64,000 bases of DNA, from positions 1 through 64,000 of the forward strand of contig CALUMG010000004.1 in the NCBI GenBank assembly GCA_944321705.1, in the 5' to 3' direction. Positions 18,076 to 27,419 of this stretch are shown here, piece after piece. Position 1 is the first letter of the stretch; every line of letters starts with the position of its first letter. The notes beneath the pieces are model-generated. The model was not told the DNA's origin, ran no database searches, and saw only the letters and a list, made by a program, of their open reading frames with translations. The DNA is from an uncultured Muribaculaceae bacterium. Lineage in GTDB: Bacteria; Bacteroidota; Bacteroidia; Bacteroidales; Muribaculaceae. The position numbers and the translations under genes were made by a program.

Positions 18076-18810
18076 ATGAGAAGAATCAGATGTTGTATTA
18101 TTGACGATGAGCCATTGGCTCTTGAACTGATAAAGGGGTATGTGGAGCGGACTCCGTTCTTGCAACTTGTCGACGCATTTCAATCGGCTTCAATGGCCAT
18201 AAAGACTATAATAGAAGATGACATAGATCTTGTTTTTCTTGATATTCAAATGTCGGAATTGAGCGGAATCGAGTTTGCACGTGTCATTCCGTCCAAGTGC
18301 AGGATTGTGTTTGTCACTGCATTTGACAAATATGCAATAGATGCATTCAAGGCCAATGCGTTGGATTATTTACTCAAACCTGTGAGTTATTCCGAATTCA
18401 TGGAAGCAGCCAACAGGGCATTGAAATGGTTCATACTTTCGGAGCGAGCCGAGTTGCGCGGAGGAGAACAAGAATCCATAATCGTGAAAAGCGAGTACAA
18501 GTTGGTACAGATTCCGGTATCAAACATTCTTTACATTGAAGGTCTTAAAGATTATGTGAAGATATATCTTGAAGACACAGGCAGCTATGTCATGTCGTTG
18601 ATGAGTTTGAAGACTTTTGAAGCGGGTTTGCCTGCCAACAGGTTCATAAGGGTACATAGGTCGTTTATCGTGCAAATGTCAAAGATCCGACTTATAGAGC
18701 GTAATCGCATAGTGTTTGGCAAGCAATATATTCCAGTATCAGATACATATAAGAATGTCTTTAATGAATATGTCAACAAGCATATATTGACTCCTATTAA
18801 AGAGGATTGA
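18076..18810 (+). CDS. LytTR-family response regulator
   Basis: The 244-residue regulator has an N-terminal receiver domain with acidic residues IIDDEP, phospho-acceptor D56 in LVFLDIQMS, and the KP lysine in YLLKPVSY. The LytTR DNA-binding domain covers about 135-240 (ILYIEGLKDYVKIYL; FIRVHRSFIVQMSKI). It is the partner of the preceding kinase. Being at the end of the exporter operon, it probably controls that operon. I did not find an obvious pair of LytTR direct repeats at the promoter at 12261. Confidence 0.94.
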   Translation: MRRIRCCIIDDEPLALELIKGYVERTPFLQLVDAFQSASMAIKTIIEDDIDLVFLDIQMSELSGIEFARVIPSKCRIVFVTAFDKYAIDAFKANALDYLLKPVSYSEFMEAANRALKWFILSERAELRGGEQESIIVKSEYKLVQIPVSNILYIEGLKDYVKIYLEDTGSYVMSLMSLKTFEAGLPANRFIRVHRSFIVQMSKIRLIERNRIVFGKQYIPVSDTYKNVFNEYVNKHILTPIKED

Positions 18811-18954
18811 TGCATTCGTTTTAATGTTTTTAGCTATAACAGAATATAATGAAATCTGAATAAGCACTCTAACTGAAGTTGATTCTATGCCGGGATTTGT
18901 CGTGAGACACGTTCCGGCAATTTTGTTTTGTGTTTGGGAAAGTAAAAAAATAAA

Positions 18955-18985
18955 TATGGCAGCAAATAAAAAATTTACTGCCATA
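18955..18985 (-). terminator. Terminator of the AspT-type transporter gene
   Basis: TATGGCAG (18955-18962) pairs with CTGCCATA (18978-18985), with AAAT/ATTT inside. On the minus strand the tail is T-rich (TTTATTTTTTTAC). Confidence 0.65.
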
Positions 18986-19011
18986 GTATTGTTTGCTTAT
19001 TTCTATTTGAA

Positions 19012-20700
19012 TCAGGCAAGAGCCAATATCAAAATCTGTGCTGTAATAACACGAAGGAACATTGTCAACGGATATACGGTAGAATAGGCTACTGCCGGTG
19101 CGTCGTTATTGGCTGTCTTGTTGCTATATGCAAGTGCCGGTGGATCAGTGTAGCTTCCCGACAGCAGACCAAGGATAGAGAAATAATTGAGCTTGTATTT
19201 CCCTCGGGCGATGATTCCTACTATCAACAATGGGAAGAATGTTATCATGAAACCATACAGAACCCATTGAAGACCTGTGCTGTTGAATACTGTTTCGGCG
19301 AAATCGGCTCCGGCGGCGATACCTACCGACGCAAGGAATAAACATATTCCTATTTCACGCAACATGAGGCTTGCGGCCGAAGATGTGTATGTGACAAGTT
19401 TTACTTTGTATCCGAAACAGCTTATCAAGATCGCCACTACAAGCGGACCTCCGGCCAACCCTAATTTCATCGGTACGCTCATTCCAGGGAATGCGATTGG
19501 AATGGAACCTACGATGACACCGATTAGGATTCCGATAAACATCGTGAACATGTTTGGTTGGTTAAGACGCTTTACCGAGTTACCCATTTTTTCGGCGAGT
19601 CGGTTTATGTCGTCAAGATTTCCTACTACCGTTATGCGGTCACCTATTTGCAATTCAAGGTTAGGATTGGCAAGCAGGTCAACACCGGCACGGTTTACGC
19701 GAGTTGCATTTAGTTTATAACCCATTCGCAATCGCAACGAACCGATTTTGCGACCAGAATATTCACTCTTAGTAATAAGAATGCGTCGAGAGACAACCGG
19801 CCCCGATGTGGTTTCCCATTCCATTTCTACTCTCGGACCGATGATTGATTCATAGATTTCTTCATCTTGTGCCGAAATAACGAGCAGTAGCAAATCATCT
19901 TTTTCGATTACTGATTCGAGCTTTGGAATGATAACTTCGTCGTTGTTTGCTTTTTTAATTCGAGAAACAACGAAATTGCGGTCGATAATTACATGCAGCC
20001 TGTCGACTGTTATGTTGTTTATCAAGTTATTTGTAACTTTAAGAGTGACAACATGTGGCTTCAACTGGCTTTGTTCGTTTTCTTCGGTTAATTTTTGTTG
20101 TTCTTTGTCAAGGTTGACGCGGAATACCACTTTTACAAGAATCATCGACAAGATTATGCCCACAACTCCGAGCGGATAGGCTGCTGCATATCCCATTGAC
20201 ATGCTTTTGATAGCCTCGGCAGTGGCTGGTGTGGCACCTTGGACCTCAGATAGCGTTTGTTGCGCGGCACCAAGACCCGGAGTGTTTGTCACTGCACCCG
20301 ACAAGACTCCGACGAGCGAAGTGATGTCGATGTTGCCAAATCCGAAATAAATGGCTATTGCGACGACAATGTTGAGAGCGATGATAAGTGTGGCCAGGCC
20401 GTTAAGCACCAATCCACCTCGCTTGAATGAAGAAAAGAATCCGGGACCCACTTGTAAACCTATGGAGAAAATGAACAGAATCAAGCCAAATTCTCTCACA
20501 AATTGCAATATTTGCGGGTCTACACTTAGCTGGAGATGTCCCATTAATATGCCGACAAACAGCACGAATGTTACACCCAACGATACCCCGAAAATTTTAA
20601 TTTTTCCTAAAATGACACCGAATGCAATTACCAATGAATACAGGAAAATGGCATGTGCAATCGACCCATTATCAGTAATAAGTTCAGTTAACCAACTCAT
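19012..20700 (-). CDS. AspT/YidE-family putative transporter with RCK_C domains
   Basis: The 562-residue protein has the layout of the aspartate:alanine exchanger family. Five or six membrane helices make up an Asp-Al_Ex domain (residues about 10-180, with VLSGAVTNTPGLGAAQQ). Two cytosolic TrkA C-terminal domains follow (about 205-375), then a second Asp-Al_Ex domain (about 385-560, with LGLLSGSYTDPPALAYSN). The duplicated S-G-x-x-T-x-x-P motif marks the transport core. Family members exchange carboxylates, but most, like E. coli YidE and YbjL, have no proven substrate. It has its own promoter and terminator. Confidence 0.9.
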   Translation of the reverse strand: MSWLTELITDNGSIAHAIFLYSLVIAFGVILGKIKIFGVSLGVTFVLFVGILMGHLQLSVDPQILQFVREFGLILFIFSIGLQVGPGFFSSFKRGGLVLNGLATLIIALNIVVAIAIYFGFGNIDITSLVGVLSGAVTNTPGLGAAQQTLSEVQGATPATAEAIKSMSMGYAAAYPLGVVGIILSMILVKVVFRVNLDKEQQKLTEENEQSQLKPHVVTLKVTNNLINNITVDRLHVIIDRNFVVSRIKKANNDEVIIPKLESVIEKDDLLLLVISAQDEEIYESIIGPRVEMEWETTSGPVVSRRILITKSEYSGRKIGSLRLRMGYKLNATRVNRAGVDLLANPNLELQIGDRITVVGNLDDINRLAEKMGNSVKRLNQPNMFTMFIGILIGVIVGSIPIAFPGMSVPMKLGLAGGPLVVAILISCFGYKVKLVTYTSSAASLMLREIGICLFLASVGIAAGADFAETVFNSTGLQWVLYGFMITFFPLLIVGIIARGKYKLNYFSILGLLSGSYTDPPALAYSNKTANNDAPAVAYSTVYPLTMFLRVITAQILILALA

Positions 20701-20731
20701 ACACGACTGCTATGATTAAAAAATGAATGTG

Positions 20732-20762
20732 CAAAATTAATGTTTTCTTTTGTATAAAACAA
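20732..20762 (-). promoter_or_regulatory. Promoter for the AspT-type transporter
   Basis: Minus-strand TAATTTTG at 20739-20732 with TTG at 20762-20760, spacing 20. The start codon lies about 30 bases downstream of the box. Confidence 0.5.
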
Positions 20763-20775
20763 TATAAAAAACTTA

Positions 20776-21438
20776 TCAACCATTGTATTGCTCAACAATT
20801 GTTTCAATTTCGGACGGCTTGTTTATTATGCTGCCGGCATGATATTCGATAAGTTCTTTTTCGGGTCGGAATCCCCATGTTACTCCCACCGAGTCGACGC
20901 AGGCGCGTCGTGCAGTTTCCATGTCGACTCCCGAGTCTCCGACATACAGCGTATCGGCTTTGCGTTCTTTGGCCTGCGCCAATATTGAAAATATTATTGA
21001 CGGGTCGGGTTTTACCGGTATCCCTTCCTTTTGTCCTTCGATGGCTGCAAATTTGATGTCGGGGAAGTAGTGTGTTACAAGTTTTTGGGTTGCAAGGTCA
21101 TATTTGTTTGAAGCCACTGCAAGTTTTACACCCTCTTCCTGCAAATCGGCAAGCAACTCGGGTATGCCTGCATAGGGAGTTGTGTAGTCGGTGTTGTGTT
21201 CGTTATAATATTGTTTGAAATCGACAAGCATCTTGTCGATTACTGCGTCTTTTTGGATATCTTCGGGCAGGACGCGTTCAAGCAACTTGCGCACGCCATT
21301 TCCCACAAAAAATGGATAGGAAGCGATGCTGTGAGTAGCAAATCCGTTGACCGAGAGTGCGTGATTGGCTGCTCGTCCGAGGTCTTCGATTGTATTGAGC
21401 AACGTGCCGTCCAAGTCGAATATAACTAATTTTTTCAT
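20776..21438 (-). CDS. HAD-family phosphatase, phosphoglycolate phosphatase-like
   Basis: This 220-residue HAD hydrolase has motif I FDLDGTLLNT at the N terminus, a helical C1 cap, motif II in VASNK, the lysine in VKPDPS, and motif IV VGDSGVDMETARRA. It groups with Gph/YieH-type phosphatases that act on small phosphorylated metabolites; phosphoglycolate is the usual annotation but the substrate cannot be read from sequence. It begins 42 bases after the stop of the Omp85-like gene and is probably on the same transcript. Confidence 0.85.
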   Translation of the reverse strand: MKKLVIFDLDGTLLNTIEDLGRAANHALSVNGFATHSIASYPFFVGNGVRKLLERVLPEDIQKDAVIDKMLVDFKQYYNEHNTDYTTPYAGIPELLADLQEEGVKLAVASNKYDLATQKLVTHYFPDIKFAAIEGQKEGIPVKPDPSIIFSILAQAKERKADTLYVGDSGVDMETARRACVDSVGVTWGFRPEKELIEYHAGSIINKPSEIETIVEQYNG

Positions 21439-21480
21439 AATGAAACTGTTGTTGTTTTTTATGATTATGAAATCTAATAT

Positions 21481-23832
21481 TTAGAATGGATAACCTACTG
21501 AAAAATGGAATGTTGCATCGCGCGACCAGTTGGGGTGCAGCAACGGCCAAGGTTCTTGGTTTATGGCCGGATTGTGCGCTTTCATGCCAAGGTCGAAACG
21601 CAACAGGAAATATGTGAAATCGAGTCTTAAGCCTAATCCGTAGGCTAAGGCTATCTGTTTGTAAAATTCATTAATCTTGAACACTCCTCCCGGTTGGTTT
21701 TCATAGTCGCGTATTGTCCAAATGTTTCCGGCATCCAAGAAAACTCCGAGCTCGAGCACCCAGAACAACTTCGCGCGGTATTCAAGGTTGATGTCGAGCC
21801 TTATGTCTCCACACTGGTATATAAAATTGTTTACCGAATTGGAGCCGTCGAAACTTCCGGGGCCAAGAGTTCTTACGCCCCATCCTCGCACGCTGTTTGC
21901 ACCACCCGAATAGAACCTTTTTTCAAAAGGCAGCATGGTGGAATTGCCATAGGGAATGGCAGCTCCTGCGCCAATGTGGAACGCTATGGAATTGCGTGGA
22001 TTGAAGGAGTGGGTTAGGGAATAATCGGCATCAAATTTCACATATTGGGAATAGCTTATGCCGAATATCTTATAAGTGTTATCTTCTTTGGTTTGTTTTG
22101 TCAAGTTTGATATTCCATAGAGCAAGTTTCCGGCAGTTTCGGCAGCAGCCCGTATGGTATATACGTTTCTTTGAAAACTTGAAGCTATTGGCGACGCTTG
22201 TCGTTTATTGGAGTGGTAATACGAGTATCCCATTCTCATTATGAAGTGGTCTTCATAGGAATATCGTAACAGAGGATTGGTTATGTCTTCGAGAAAATCA
22301 GAGCGGCTGTCGGGCAGGTACACATAGCTTATGTCGAGCAGGTTATATGTGTGTCGTGTCCTAACCGAGTTTTTCTTTTCGGCCCAGTGATACTTCCATC
22401 CTATGCCGGCAATTACACGGGTGTATTCCGGCCGTTCTTGATAATTGAATGAAGTCAGAAATTCGGTTGATGCCAGAATTTTCTGCTTGAAACTCTTTTT
22501 TAGGAACGGAAATTTAAATTTTGGGAATGTTATGCCTATGTCACCGGCATATTCCGAGTAATTGTCATTGATGAGTCCCGACAAGTCGCCCGACAGGCTT
22601 TCGTAGGAAGCACGGAATTTCACGCTCAGTTCTTCTGAACCTTTTGCTATGTTGCGATGGTCGTAGGAGGCTCCTATTCCAAACCCGAGGTCTCCTTCTG
22701 AATTTGTGCCTTCAAGCGACAATGATACTGTTTGGGATTTTCCTTTTGTAAGAAGGAAATAAGCGTCTACCCATATTTTCCCGTCAATACGGCCTATTGG
22801 CACGACTTCGGCATTTATGAATTTCAATATGCCAAGTCGACCGAGAGCCTGATAAGTCTTGTCGATTTCCGATGAGTTGTACATTTCTCCTGGAGTTACG
22901 AAATTGCATTCCTCTATAACTGACGGGCGGATGTAATGTTCATCATAAAGGATTGAAAGATTATGGAATTCTACTGTGTCCTTAGCTTCGTAACGACCGG
23001 TGTCATGTGTTACAAGTGGGTCGTAATTTGTGACAAAAGTGACATTCCTTATGAAAAATGGCTCGTGTTTCGTGTAATAAGGAAGTTTGTCATTTTTATA
23101 AGGTGGCATTGTGTTGAGAGTGATATTGACATCTTTTTCTCCTGCTGCCGTGTCGGCAGTGAATGTTATGTATTCCTTGTTGAAGGCATAATATCCGTTT
23201 TGCCGCAATAATTCGGTTATGCGTTGTCGCTCCATGTCGAGATTGTTGCGGTCGAACAATGCCCCTGGCTTTATTGCAAAATTGGCTGAGTCGGCAAGGA
23301 TTAACGTCCGTAGGGTATCGTTAGGGATGTTGTAGCTAATCGAACTTATGTAATGAGGTTCGTTTAGAGTGATATTGTAAGTGACGTTTATTTTCCGCTT
23401 GTCTTTGTTTACGATGGTGTCGAAACTTACAGTTGAATTCATGAACCCTCTGTTCACAAGAGCTGTTTGAAGTTGATGCACCGAGGCATCGGTCAAGTCT
23501 TGATTATAAATGACAGGCGGGGTGCCTACTCGTTGTATCCATTTGTTTGCCCATTTGGTGCTATCATGTCCTGAAAGGTTGTAAAACCATAATTGGAGTT
23601 TAAGTCCGCCAAGCACGCTATGATTTGGAGTCTGTCGCAAATAGCTTGAAAGGTCTGTTTTGTTTATTTTGTCATTTTTATCGGCAATCTTTATATCCAC
23701 ATTGTCGAGCAGGTATTTATCTTGAGGAACATGCTTTGTCAAGTTGCAGGCCGGCATCAAAGACATTGCGACGACAACGCTTGTCGCAATGGCCAAGTTT
23801 CGTAGGCTGCGTCTTGTAAGGATGTAGGGCAT
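21481..23832 (-). CDS. Omp85/TamA-like outer membrane lipoprotein
   Basis: The 783-residue product begins with a lipoprotein signal (VVVAMSLMPAC). POTRA-like repeats cover the first ~350 residues. The C-terminal 16-strand barrel shows the Omp85 signature RFYSGGANSVRGWG, with the VRGW/F loop that plugs the pore, and ends in aromatic FHFSVGYPF as expected for BamA recognition. It resembles the BamA/TamA family proteins of Bacteroidota that insert or export outer membrane proteins. Lipidation of an Omp85 protein is a Bacteroidota variation on TamA. It is not the essential BamA, which is longer and not lipidated. Confidence 0.88.
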   Translation of the reverse strand: MPYILTRRSLRNLAIATSVVVAMSLMPACNLTKHVPQDKYLLDNVDIKIADKNDKINKTDLSSYLRQTPNHSVLGGLKLQLWFYNLSGHDSTKWANKWIQRVGTPPVIYNQDLTDASVHQLQTALVNRGFMNSTVSFDTIVNKDKRKINVTYNITLNEPHYISSISYNIPNDTLRTLILADSANFAIKPGALFDRNNLDMERQRITELLRQNGYYAFNKEYITFTADTAAGEKDVNITLNTMPPYKNDKLPYYTKHEPFFIRNVTFVTNYDPLVTHDTGRYEAKDTVEFHNLSILYDEHYIRPSVIEECNFVTPGEMYNSSEIDKTYQALGRLGILKFINAEVVPIGRIDGKIWVDAYFLLTKGKSQTVSLSLEGTNSEGDLGFGIGASYDHRNIAKGSEELSVKFRASYESLSGDLSGLINDNYSEYAGDIGITFPKFKFPFLKKSFKQKILASTEFLTSFNYQERPEYTRVIAGIGWKYHWAEKKNSVRTRHTYNLLDISYVYLPDSRSDFLEDITNPLLRYSYEDHFIMRMGYSYYHSNKRQASPIASSFQRNVYTIRAAAETAGNLLYGISNLTKQTKEDNTYKIFGISYSQYVKFDADYSLTHSFNPRNSIAFHIGAGAAIPYGNSTMLPFEKRFYSGGANSVRGWGVRTLGPGSFDGSNSVNNFIYQCGDIRLDINLEYRAKLFWVLELGVFLDAGNIWTIRDYENQPGGVFKINEFYKQIALAYGLGLRLDFTYFLLRFDLGMKAHNPAINQEPWPLLHPNWSRDATFHFSVGYPF

Positions 23833-23966
23833 CGGGTACAGATTGATAAATATCGAGCAAAATTACAAAAAAAGTACGGTGTAATGCTGTTTTTTAAGAT
23901 GTATTTGTAATCTTTGTTGTCTTGAAGTTGTTAAAATTCGCAGATTGGACGTGCAGCGCATTTTCA

Positions 23967-23997
23967 TTTGTCGAAATTAAATAAAAGGTTATCTTTG
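23967..23997 (+). promoter_or_regulatory. Promoter for the secreted Cys/His hydrolase-like gene
   Basis: TTTG (23967-23970), 19 bases, TATCTTTG (23990-23997): an exact Bacteroidota promoter. It implies a short leader of about 50 bases. Confidence 0.75.
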
Positions 23998-24055
23998 CAT
24001 CATGTAGGCGTTCATGTTCCGTTTACATGTTCTTAAAGTTACTAACGTGAATAAA

Positions 24056-25072
24056 ATGATGAAATTAATAAAGAGGTTTCAAGCAGTATGCGTGGCATTG
24101 GCTGTTGCCGCGTCGGGCATATTTCCAGTCATCGGTGGCGAAAAATATGATGAAGTAAATGAAGAATGGCAGCAAGCCATAATAGCGGCGATTGATTCTT
24201 TTCCTGAAAATGGAGGATATTATACAGGTCGCAACTCGACAAAAGATTTCCCTCGTACTGCATGGAGAGCCATGAATGAAGCTTTTGGGATGCGACCAAG
24301 CGACATGGCCCCGGCTCTTGATGTAAAGAAGGCACAGCCATCGTTTTGCTCGTCGGCGACTTACTTGGCATTTTTGAAAGGATTGAAAATATGGGACGAA
24401 GGCAATGAGGAAAATATTTCCAATCTTTCGTGGTTTTATTTAAAGCCATATTGCGGAGTTACCGACCTTATCAACAATCAAGGTTATAATCAAGATGACG
24501 GGGAAGGTTTTTGGGGCATGGCTAATGCAAACGGCCCTGGCATGGCGGTACTCGTGAAAGAGAATGATGCCGGATTCAGTTTTACAGGATACAGAGGTGC
24601 CAAGACTGAAAAATACCGCGAGAACGAAGATGAGGTATATATGTCTGATGAACAATGGAGAAACGATCCTGTGTGGAGCTATGCCCGAAAAGGAGATTTC
24701 ATGAAGATTTTTTGGAACAGGAATGAGACCGACAATAGTGATAGTGGCGCAATAATCGGTGTCAATAATAATCCGTTGGATGAGCAAGAGCACGGACATA
24801 GTGTTATTTTCTTGGGATATGATGATTCGGGCAATGTCATTTATTGGAGTTCAAACGGTCCGGGAAGCAATCCAAAGGAAATGGGCTATGGCGTGGCTAC
24901 ATGCGATAAATTGCGGATACAGCGGGTCGTGTTTACTCGAATAACAAAACCTGAAAAATTTGCTAATATAAAAAAATCAAAGGCAAACAAGGTGCACAAA
25001 TGGCTTAGTAGCCTTGCCGGCGAGCATCATGGCACAACCAAGGAGCTGAAAAAATATTGCGGCATCGAATAG
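24056..25072 (+). CDS. Secreted protein with a putative Cys-His-Asn hydrolase site
   Basis: The 338-residue protein has an N-terminal signal peptide (RFQAVCVALAVAASGIFPV) and no membrane anchor. I see the ingredients of a papain/NlpC-like site: a cysteine at the start of a helix (PSFCSSATYLAFLKG, C98), a KGDFMKIFWNRN strand like the GD-F segment of NlpC/P60 and CHAP amidases, H248 in GHSVIFLGYD, and N267 in YWSSN. Such enzymes cut peptidoglycan peptides or amides. The family is not one I can name; the order C-H-N and the spacing support the fold but not a substrate. The start at 24056 gives a normal signal peptide; 24014 would add 14 unlikely residues. The gene is alone. Confidence 0.6.
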   Translation: MMKLIKRFQAVCVALAVAASGIFPVIGGEKYDEVNEEWQQAIIAAIDSFPENGGYYTGRNSTKDFPRTAWRAMNEAFGMRPSDMAPALDVKKAQPSFCSSATYLAFLKGLKIWDEGNEENISNLSWFYLKPYCGVTDLINNQGYNQDDGEGFWGMANANGPGMAVLVKENDAGFSFTGYRGAKTEKYRENEDEVYMSDEQWRNDPVWSYARKGDFMKIFWNRNETDNSDSGAIIGVNNNPLDEQEHGHSVIFLGYDDSGNVIYWSSNGPGSNPKEMGYGVATCDKLRIQRVVFTRITKPEKFANIKKSKANKVHKWLSSLAGEHHGTTKELKKYCGIE

Positions 25073-25184
25073 GGCCATAGAGTGTTGGTATTTCGTCATG
25101 TGTAAGCAAATGAGGTGAAAAAATATCAAATTTGAATCGATATGCTTGAATTTGTGGCATAAAATTGAAATTAAGTGCAAAAAA

Positions 25185-25216
25185 TTTGCATCTTAAAATA
25201 TTCCTGCATACCTTTG
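25185..25216 (+). promoter_or_regulatory. Promoter of the ilv operon
   Basis: TTTG (25185-25188), 20 bases, TACCTTTG (25209-25216). Transcription would begin about 25 bases before the leader peptide start codon at 25249. Confidence 0.65.
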
Positions 25217-25248
25217 TGTCGATAACTTAACGCAAGTTTATACAGTAT

Positions 25249-25341
25249 ATGCTATCTTCTATTATTAATATTATTTCGATTTTGTCTTCGATTCTGGTCG
25301 TCAGCGTCGTGGGGCTATTGGTCGTGGAAATTATGATGTAA
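25249..25341 (+). CDS. ilv operon leader peptide, rich in Ile, Val and Leu
   Basis: A 30-codon reading frame, MLSSIINIISILSSI followed by LVVSVVGLLVVEIMM, contains seven Ile, six Val and five Leu, 18 of 30 codons. It lies between the promoter and ilvD and is followed by mutually exclusive hairpins. This is the classic form of an attenuation leader: a ribosome short of Ile-, Val- or Leu-tRNA would stall here. The stop codon (25339-25341) overlaps the antiterminator strand that starts at 25340, so a ribosome finishing the peptide would cover that strand. The peptide itself need have no other function. Confidence 0.8.
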   Translation: MLSSIINIISILSSILVVSVVGLLVVEIMM

Positions 25342-25419
25342 TGGAGGATTTTACTTGCTATAAGTATTGAAGTAAAAAATAGAATTATAAAAATATTGAT
25401 ATATGACCTTTCCTCCATT
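25340..25419 (+). promoter_or_regulatory. Antiterminator pairing of the ilv attenuator
   Basis: AATGGAGGA (25340-25348) is the exact reverse complement of TCCTCCATT (25411-25419), which is the 5' part of the terminator stem. Directly next to it TTTTACTT (25349-25356) pairs with AAGTAAAA (25370-25377), stabilising the same fold. When the ribosome stalls inside the leader peptide these pairings can form and open the terminator. When it reaches the stop codon, the first strand is covered and the terminator forms. Confidence 0.75.
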
Positions 25420-25449
25420 CATGGTATTAAATGGCGGAAAGGTCTTTTT
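25405..25449 (+). terminator. Attenuator terminator upstream of ilvD
   Basis: GACCTTTCC (25405-25413) pairs with GGAAAGGTC (25436-25444) and CCATT with AATGG inside, followed by TTTTT. It lies 85 bases before ilvD, with no gene before it except the leader peptide. Confidence 0.85.
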
Positions 25450-25533
25450 AATTGGGCTGTTAATTGTGATAATAGAATCCATTAATGGCAGAATTGAAAA
25501 AAGAAAAAAATAAAAATAGATAGAAGGAGGATT

Positions 25534-27357
25534 ATGAGCATTCCATTAAGAAGTGCCGTATCGACGCAAGGTCGTCGAATGGCAGGGGCAAGAGCCTTAT
25601 GGCGTGCCAATGGCATGAAAAACGAGCAGATGGGCAAGCCAATCATAGCCATAGTCAATTCATTCACGCAATTTGTTCCGGGCCACACGCATTTGCATGA
25701 AATAGGACAAATGGTGAAAGCTGAGATTGAACGATTAGGTTGTTTTGCCGCTGAATTCAATACGATTGCAATAGACGATGGTATTGCGATGGGGCATTCG
25801 GGAATGCTGTATTCGCTTCCTTCAAGAGACTTGATTGCCGACAGCGTTGAATATATGGTGAATGCGCATTGTGCCGATGCCATGGTGTGCATAAGCAATT
25901 GCGACAAGATTACACCGGGCATGCTCATGGCTGCGATGCGCTTAAACATTCCTACCATATTCGTGTCGGGAGGCCCTATGGAGGCCGGGCATCTTGGCGC
26001 TCGCTCGCTCGACTTGATTGACGTAATGGTAGACGCTGCCGATGACAGTATAGATGACATGGCAGTGAAGCAAGTAGAAGACAATGCTTGTCCTACTTGC
26101 GGTTCTTGTTCGGGTATGTTCACGGCCAATTCGATGAATTGTCTTGTCGAGGCGATAGGGCTTGCTCTTCCCGGAAATGGTACAATCGTGGCAACTCATT
26201 CCAATCGCATAGGTTTGTTCAAGCGTGCTGCCGAGCAAATTGTGAAAAATTGCCATGCATATTATGATGAAGAGGACACGAGCGTGCTGCCTCGAAGCAT
26301 AGCAAACCGTCAATCTATATTGAATGCGATGACTCTTGACATAGCCATGGGAGGAAGCACTAATACCGTGCTGCACTTGTTGGCAGTCGCAAATGAAGCA
26401 GGGGCCGAATTTTCAATGAAAGATATCGATGCGTTGTCGAGAAAGACTCCTGTGCTTTGCAAGGTAGCTCCGAATTCAAAATATCACATCGAGGATGTGA
26501 ACCGAGCCGGAGGAATAATGTCCATAATGGGCATACTTGCCGGACATGGCCTTGTTGACACAGGACTGAAACGTGTCGACGGATTAACGCTGGGTGAAGC
26601 CATTGACCGCTATGCCATTGAAGGAAAGTCTTTTGGACAAGAAGCTGAAGCTTTATGGAAGAGCGCGCCTGCAGGAGTAAGGTCGATAACTCTCGGAGGC
26701 CAAAGCTCTTGTTATCATGAACTTGACAAAGACCGCACGAGTGGGTGCATAAGGGACTTTGAACATGCTTATGTCATGGATGGCGGATTGTCGGTCTTGT
26801 ATGGTAACATAGCTAAAGACGGGTGCGTGGTGAAAACGGCCGGAGTGGATGAAAGTATTTTCCATTTTCGCGGAGCTGCACGCGTGTTCATCTCTCAAGA
26901 GGATGCCGTCGAGGGAATTCTTGGAGGCAAAGTCAATGCCGGTGATGTGGTAGTGATAATTTATGAAGGACCTAAAGGAGGACCGGGAATGCAAGAAATG
27001 TTGTATCCTACTTCTTATATAAAATCGCGACATCTTGGGAAATCTTGCGCTTTGATTACCGACGGAAGATTCTCAGGAGGAACATCTGGCTTGTCAATAG
27101 GCCATATTTCGCCCGAAGCGGCCCGAGGAGGCAATGTAGGTCTTCTTAAAGATGGCGATATCATAGATATAAACATTCCTGAGCGCAGCATAAACGTGCT
27201 TCTGAGCGATGAGGAATTATTGGCTCGTCGCAAAGCGGAAGAGGCCAAGGGCAAGGATGCTTTCAAGCCGGTTGGCCGCAATCGAGAAGTCTCAAAAGCA
27301 TTGCAGGCTTATGCTTCGATGGTCACATCGGCCGACCGTGGAGGAGTGAGGGAATGA
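25534..27357 (+). CDS. ilvD: Dihydroxy-acid dehydratase
   Basis: IlvD converts 2,3-dihydroxy-isovalerate and 2,3-dihydroxy-3-methylvalerate to the 2-keto acids of valine and isoleucine. The 607-residue enzyme shows iron-sulfur ligands in [11 protein letters not shown] and [17 protein letters not shown], and the C-terminal [26 protein letters not shown] lies nine bases ahead of the start codon, a good Shine-Dalgarno. It is the first structural gene of the ilvDBN-thioesterase-ilvC operon, under the attenuator at 25340-25449. Confidence 0.97.
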   Translation: MSIPLRSAVSTQGRRMAGARALWRANGMKNEQMGKPIIAIVNSFTQFVPGHTHLHEIGQMVKAEIERLGCFAAEFNTIAIDDGIAMGHSGMLYSLPSRDLIADSVEYMVNAHCADAMVCISNCDKITPGMLMAAMRLNIPTIFVSGGPMEAGHLGARSLDLIDVMVDAADDSIDDMAVKQVEDNACPTCGSCSGMFTANSMNCLVEAIGLALPGNGTIVATHSNRIGLFKRAAEQIVKNCHAYYDEEDTSVLPRSIANRQSILNAMTLDIAMGGSTNTVLHLLAVANEAGAEFSMKDIDALSRKTPVLCKVAPNSKYHIEDVNRAGGIMSIMGILAGHGLVDTGLKRVDGLTLGEAIDRYAIEGKSFGQEAEALWKSAPAGVRSITLGGQSSCYHELDKDRTSGCIRDFEHAYVMDGGLSVLYGNIAKDGCVVKTAGVDESIFHFRGAARVFISQEDAVEGILGGKVNAGDVVVIIYEGPKGGPGMQEMLYPTSYIKSRHLGKSCALITDGRFSGGTSGLSIGHISPEAARGGNVGLLKDGDIIDINIPERSINVLLSDEELLARRKAEEAKGKDAFKPVGRNREVSKALQAYASMVTSADRGGVRE

Positions 27358-27419
27358 TTTGTATAAAGATTATCCTCATTTGCGGAATGAAATGAAAAAA
27401 TAAAGAAAAACAATATATT

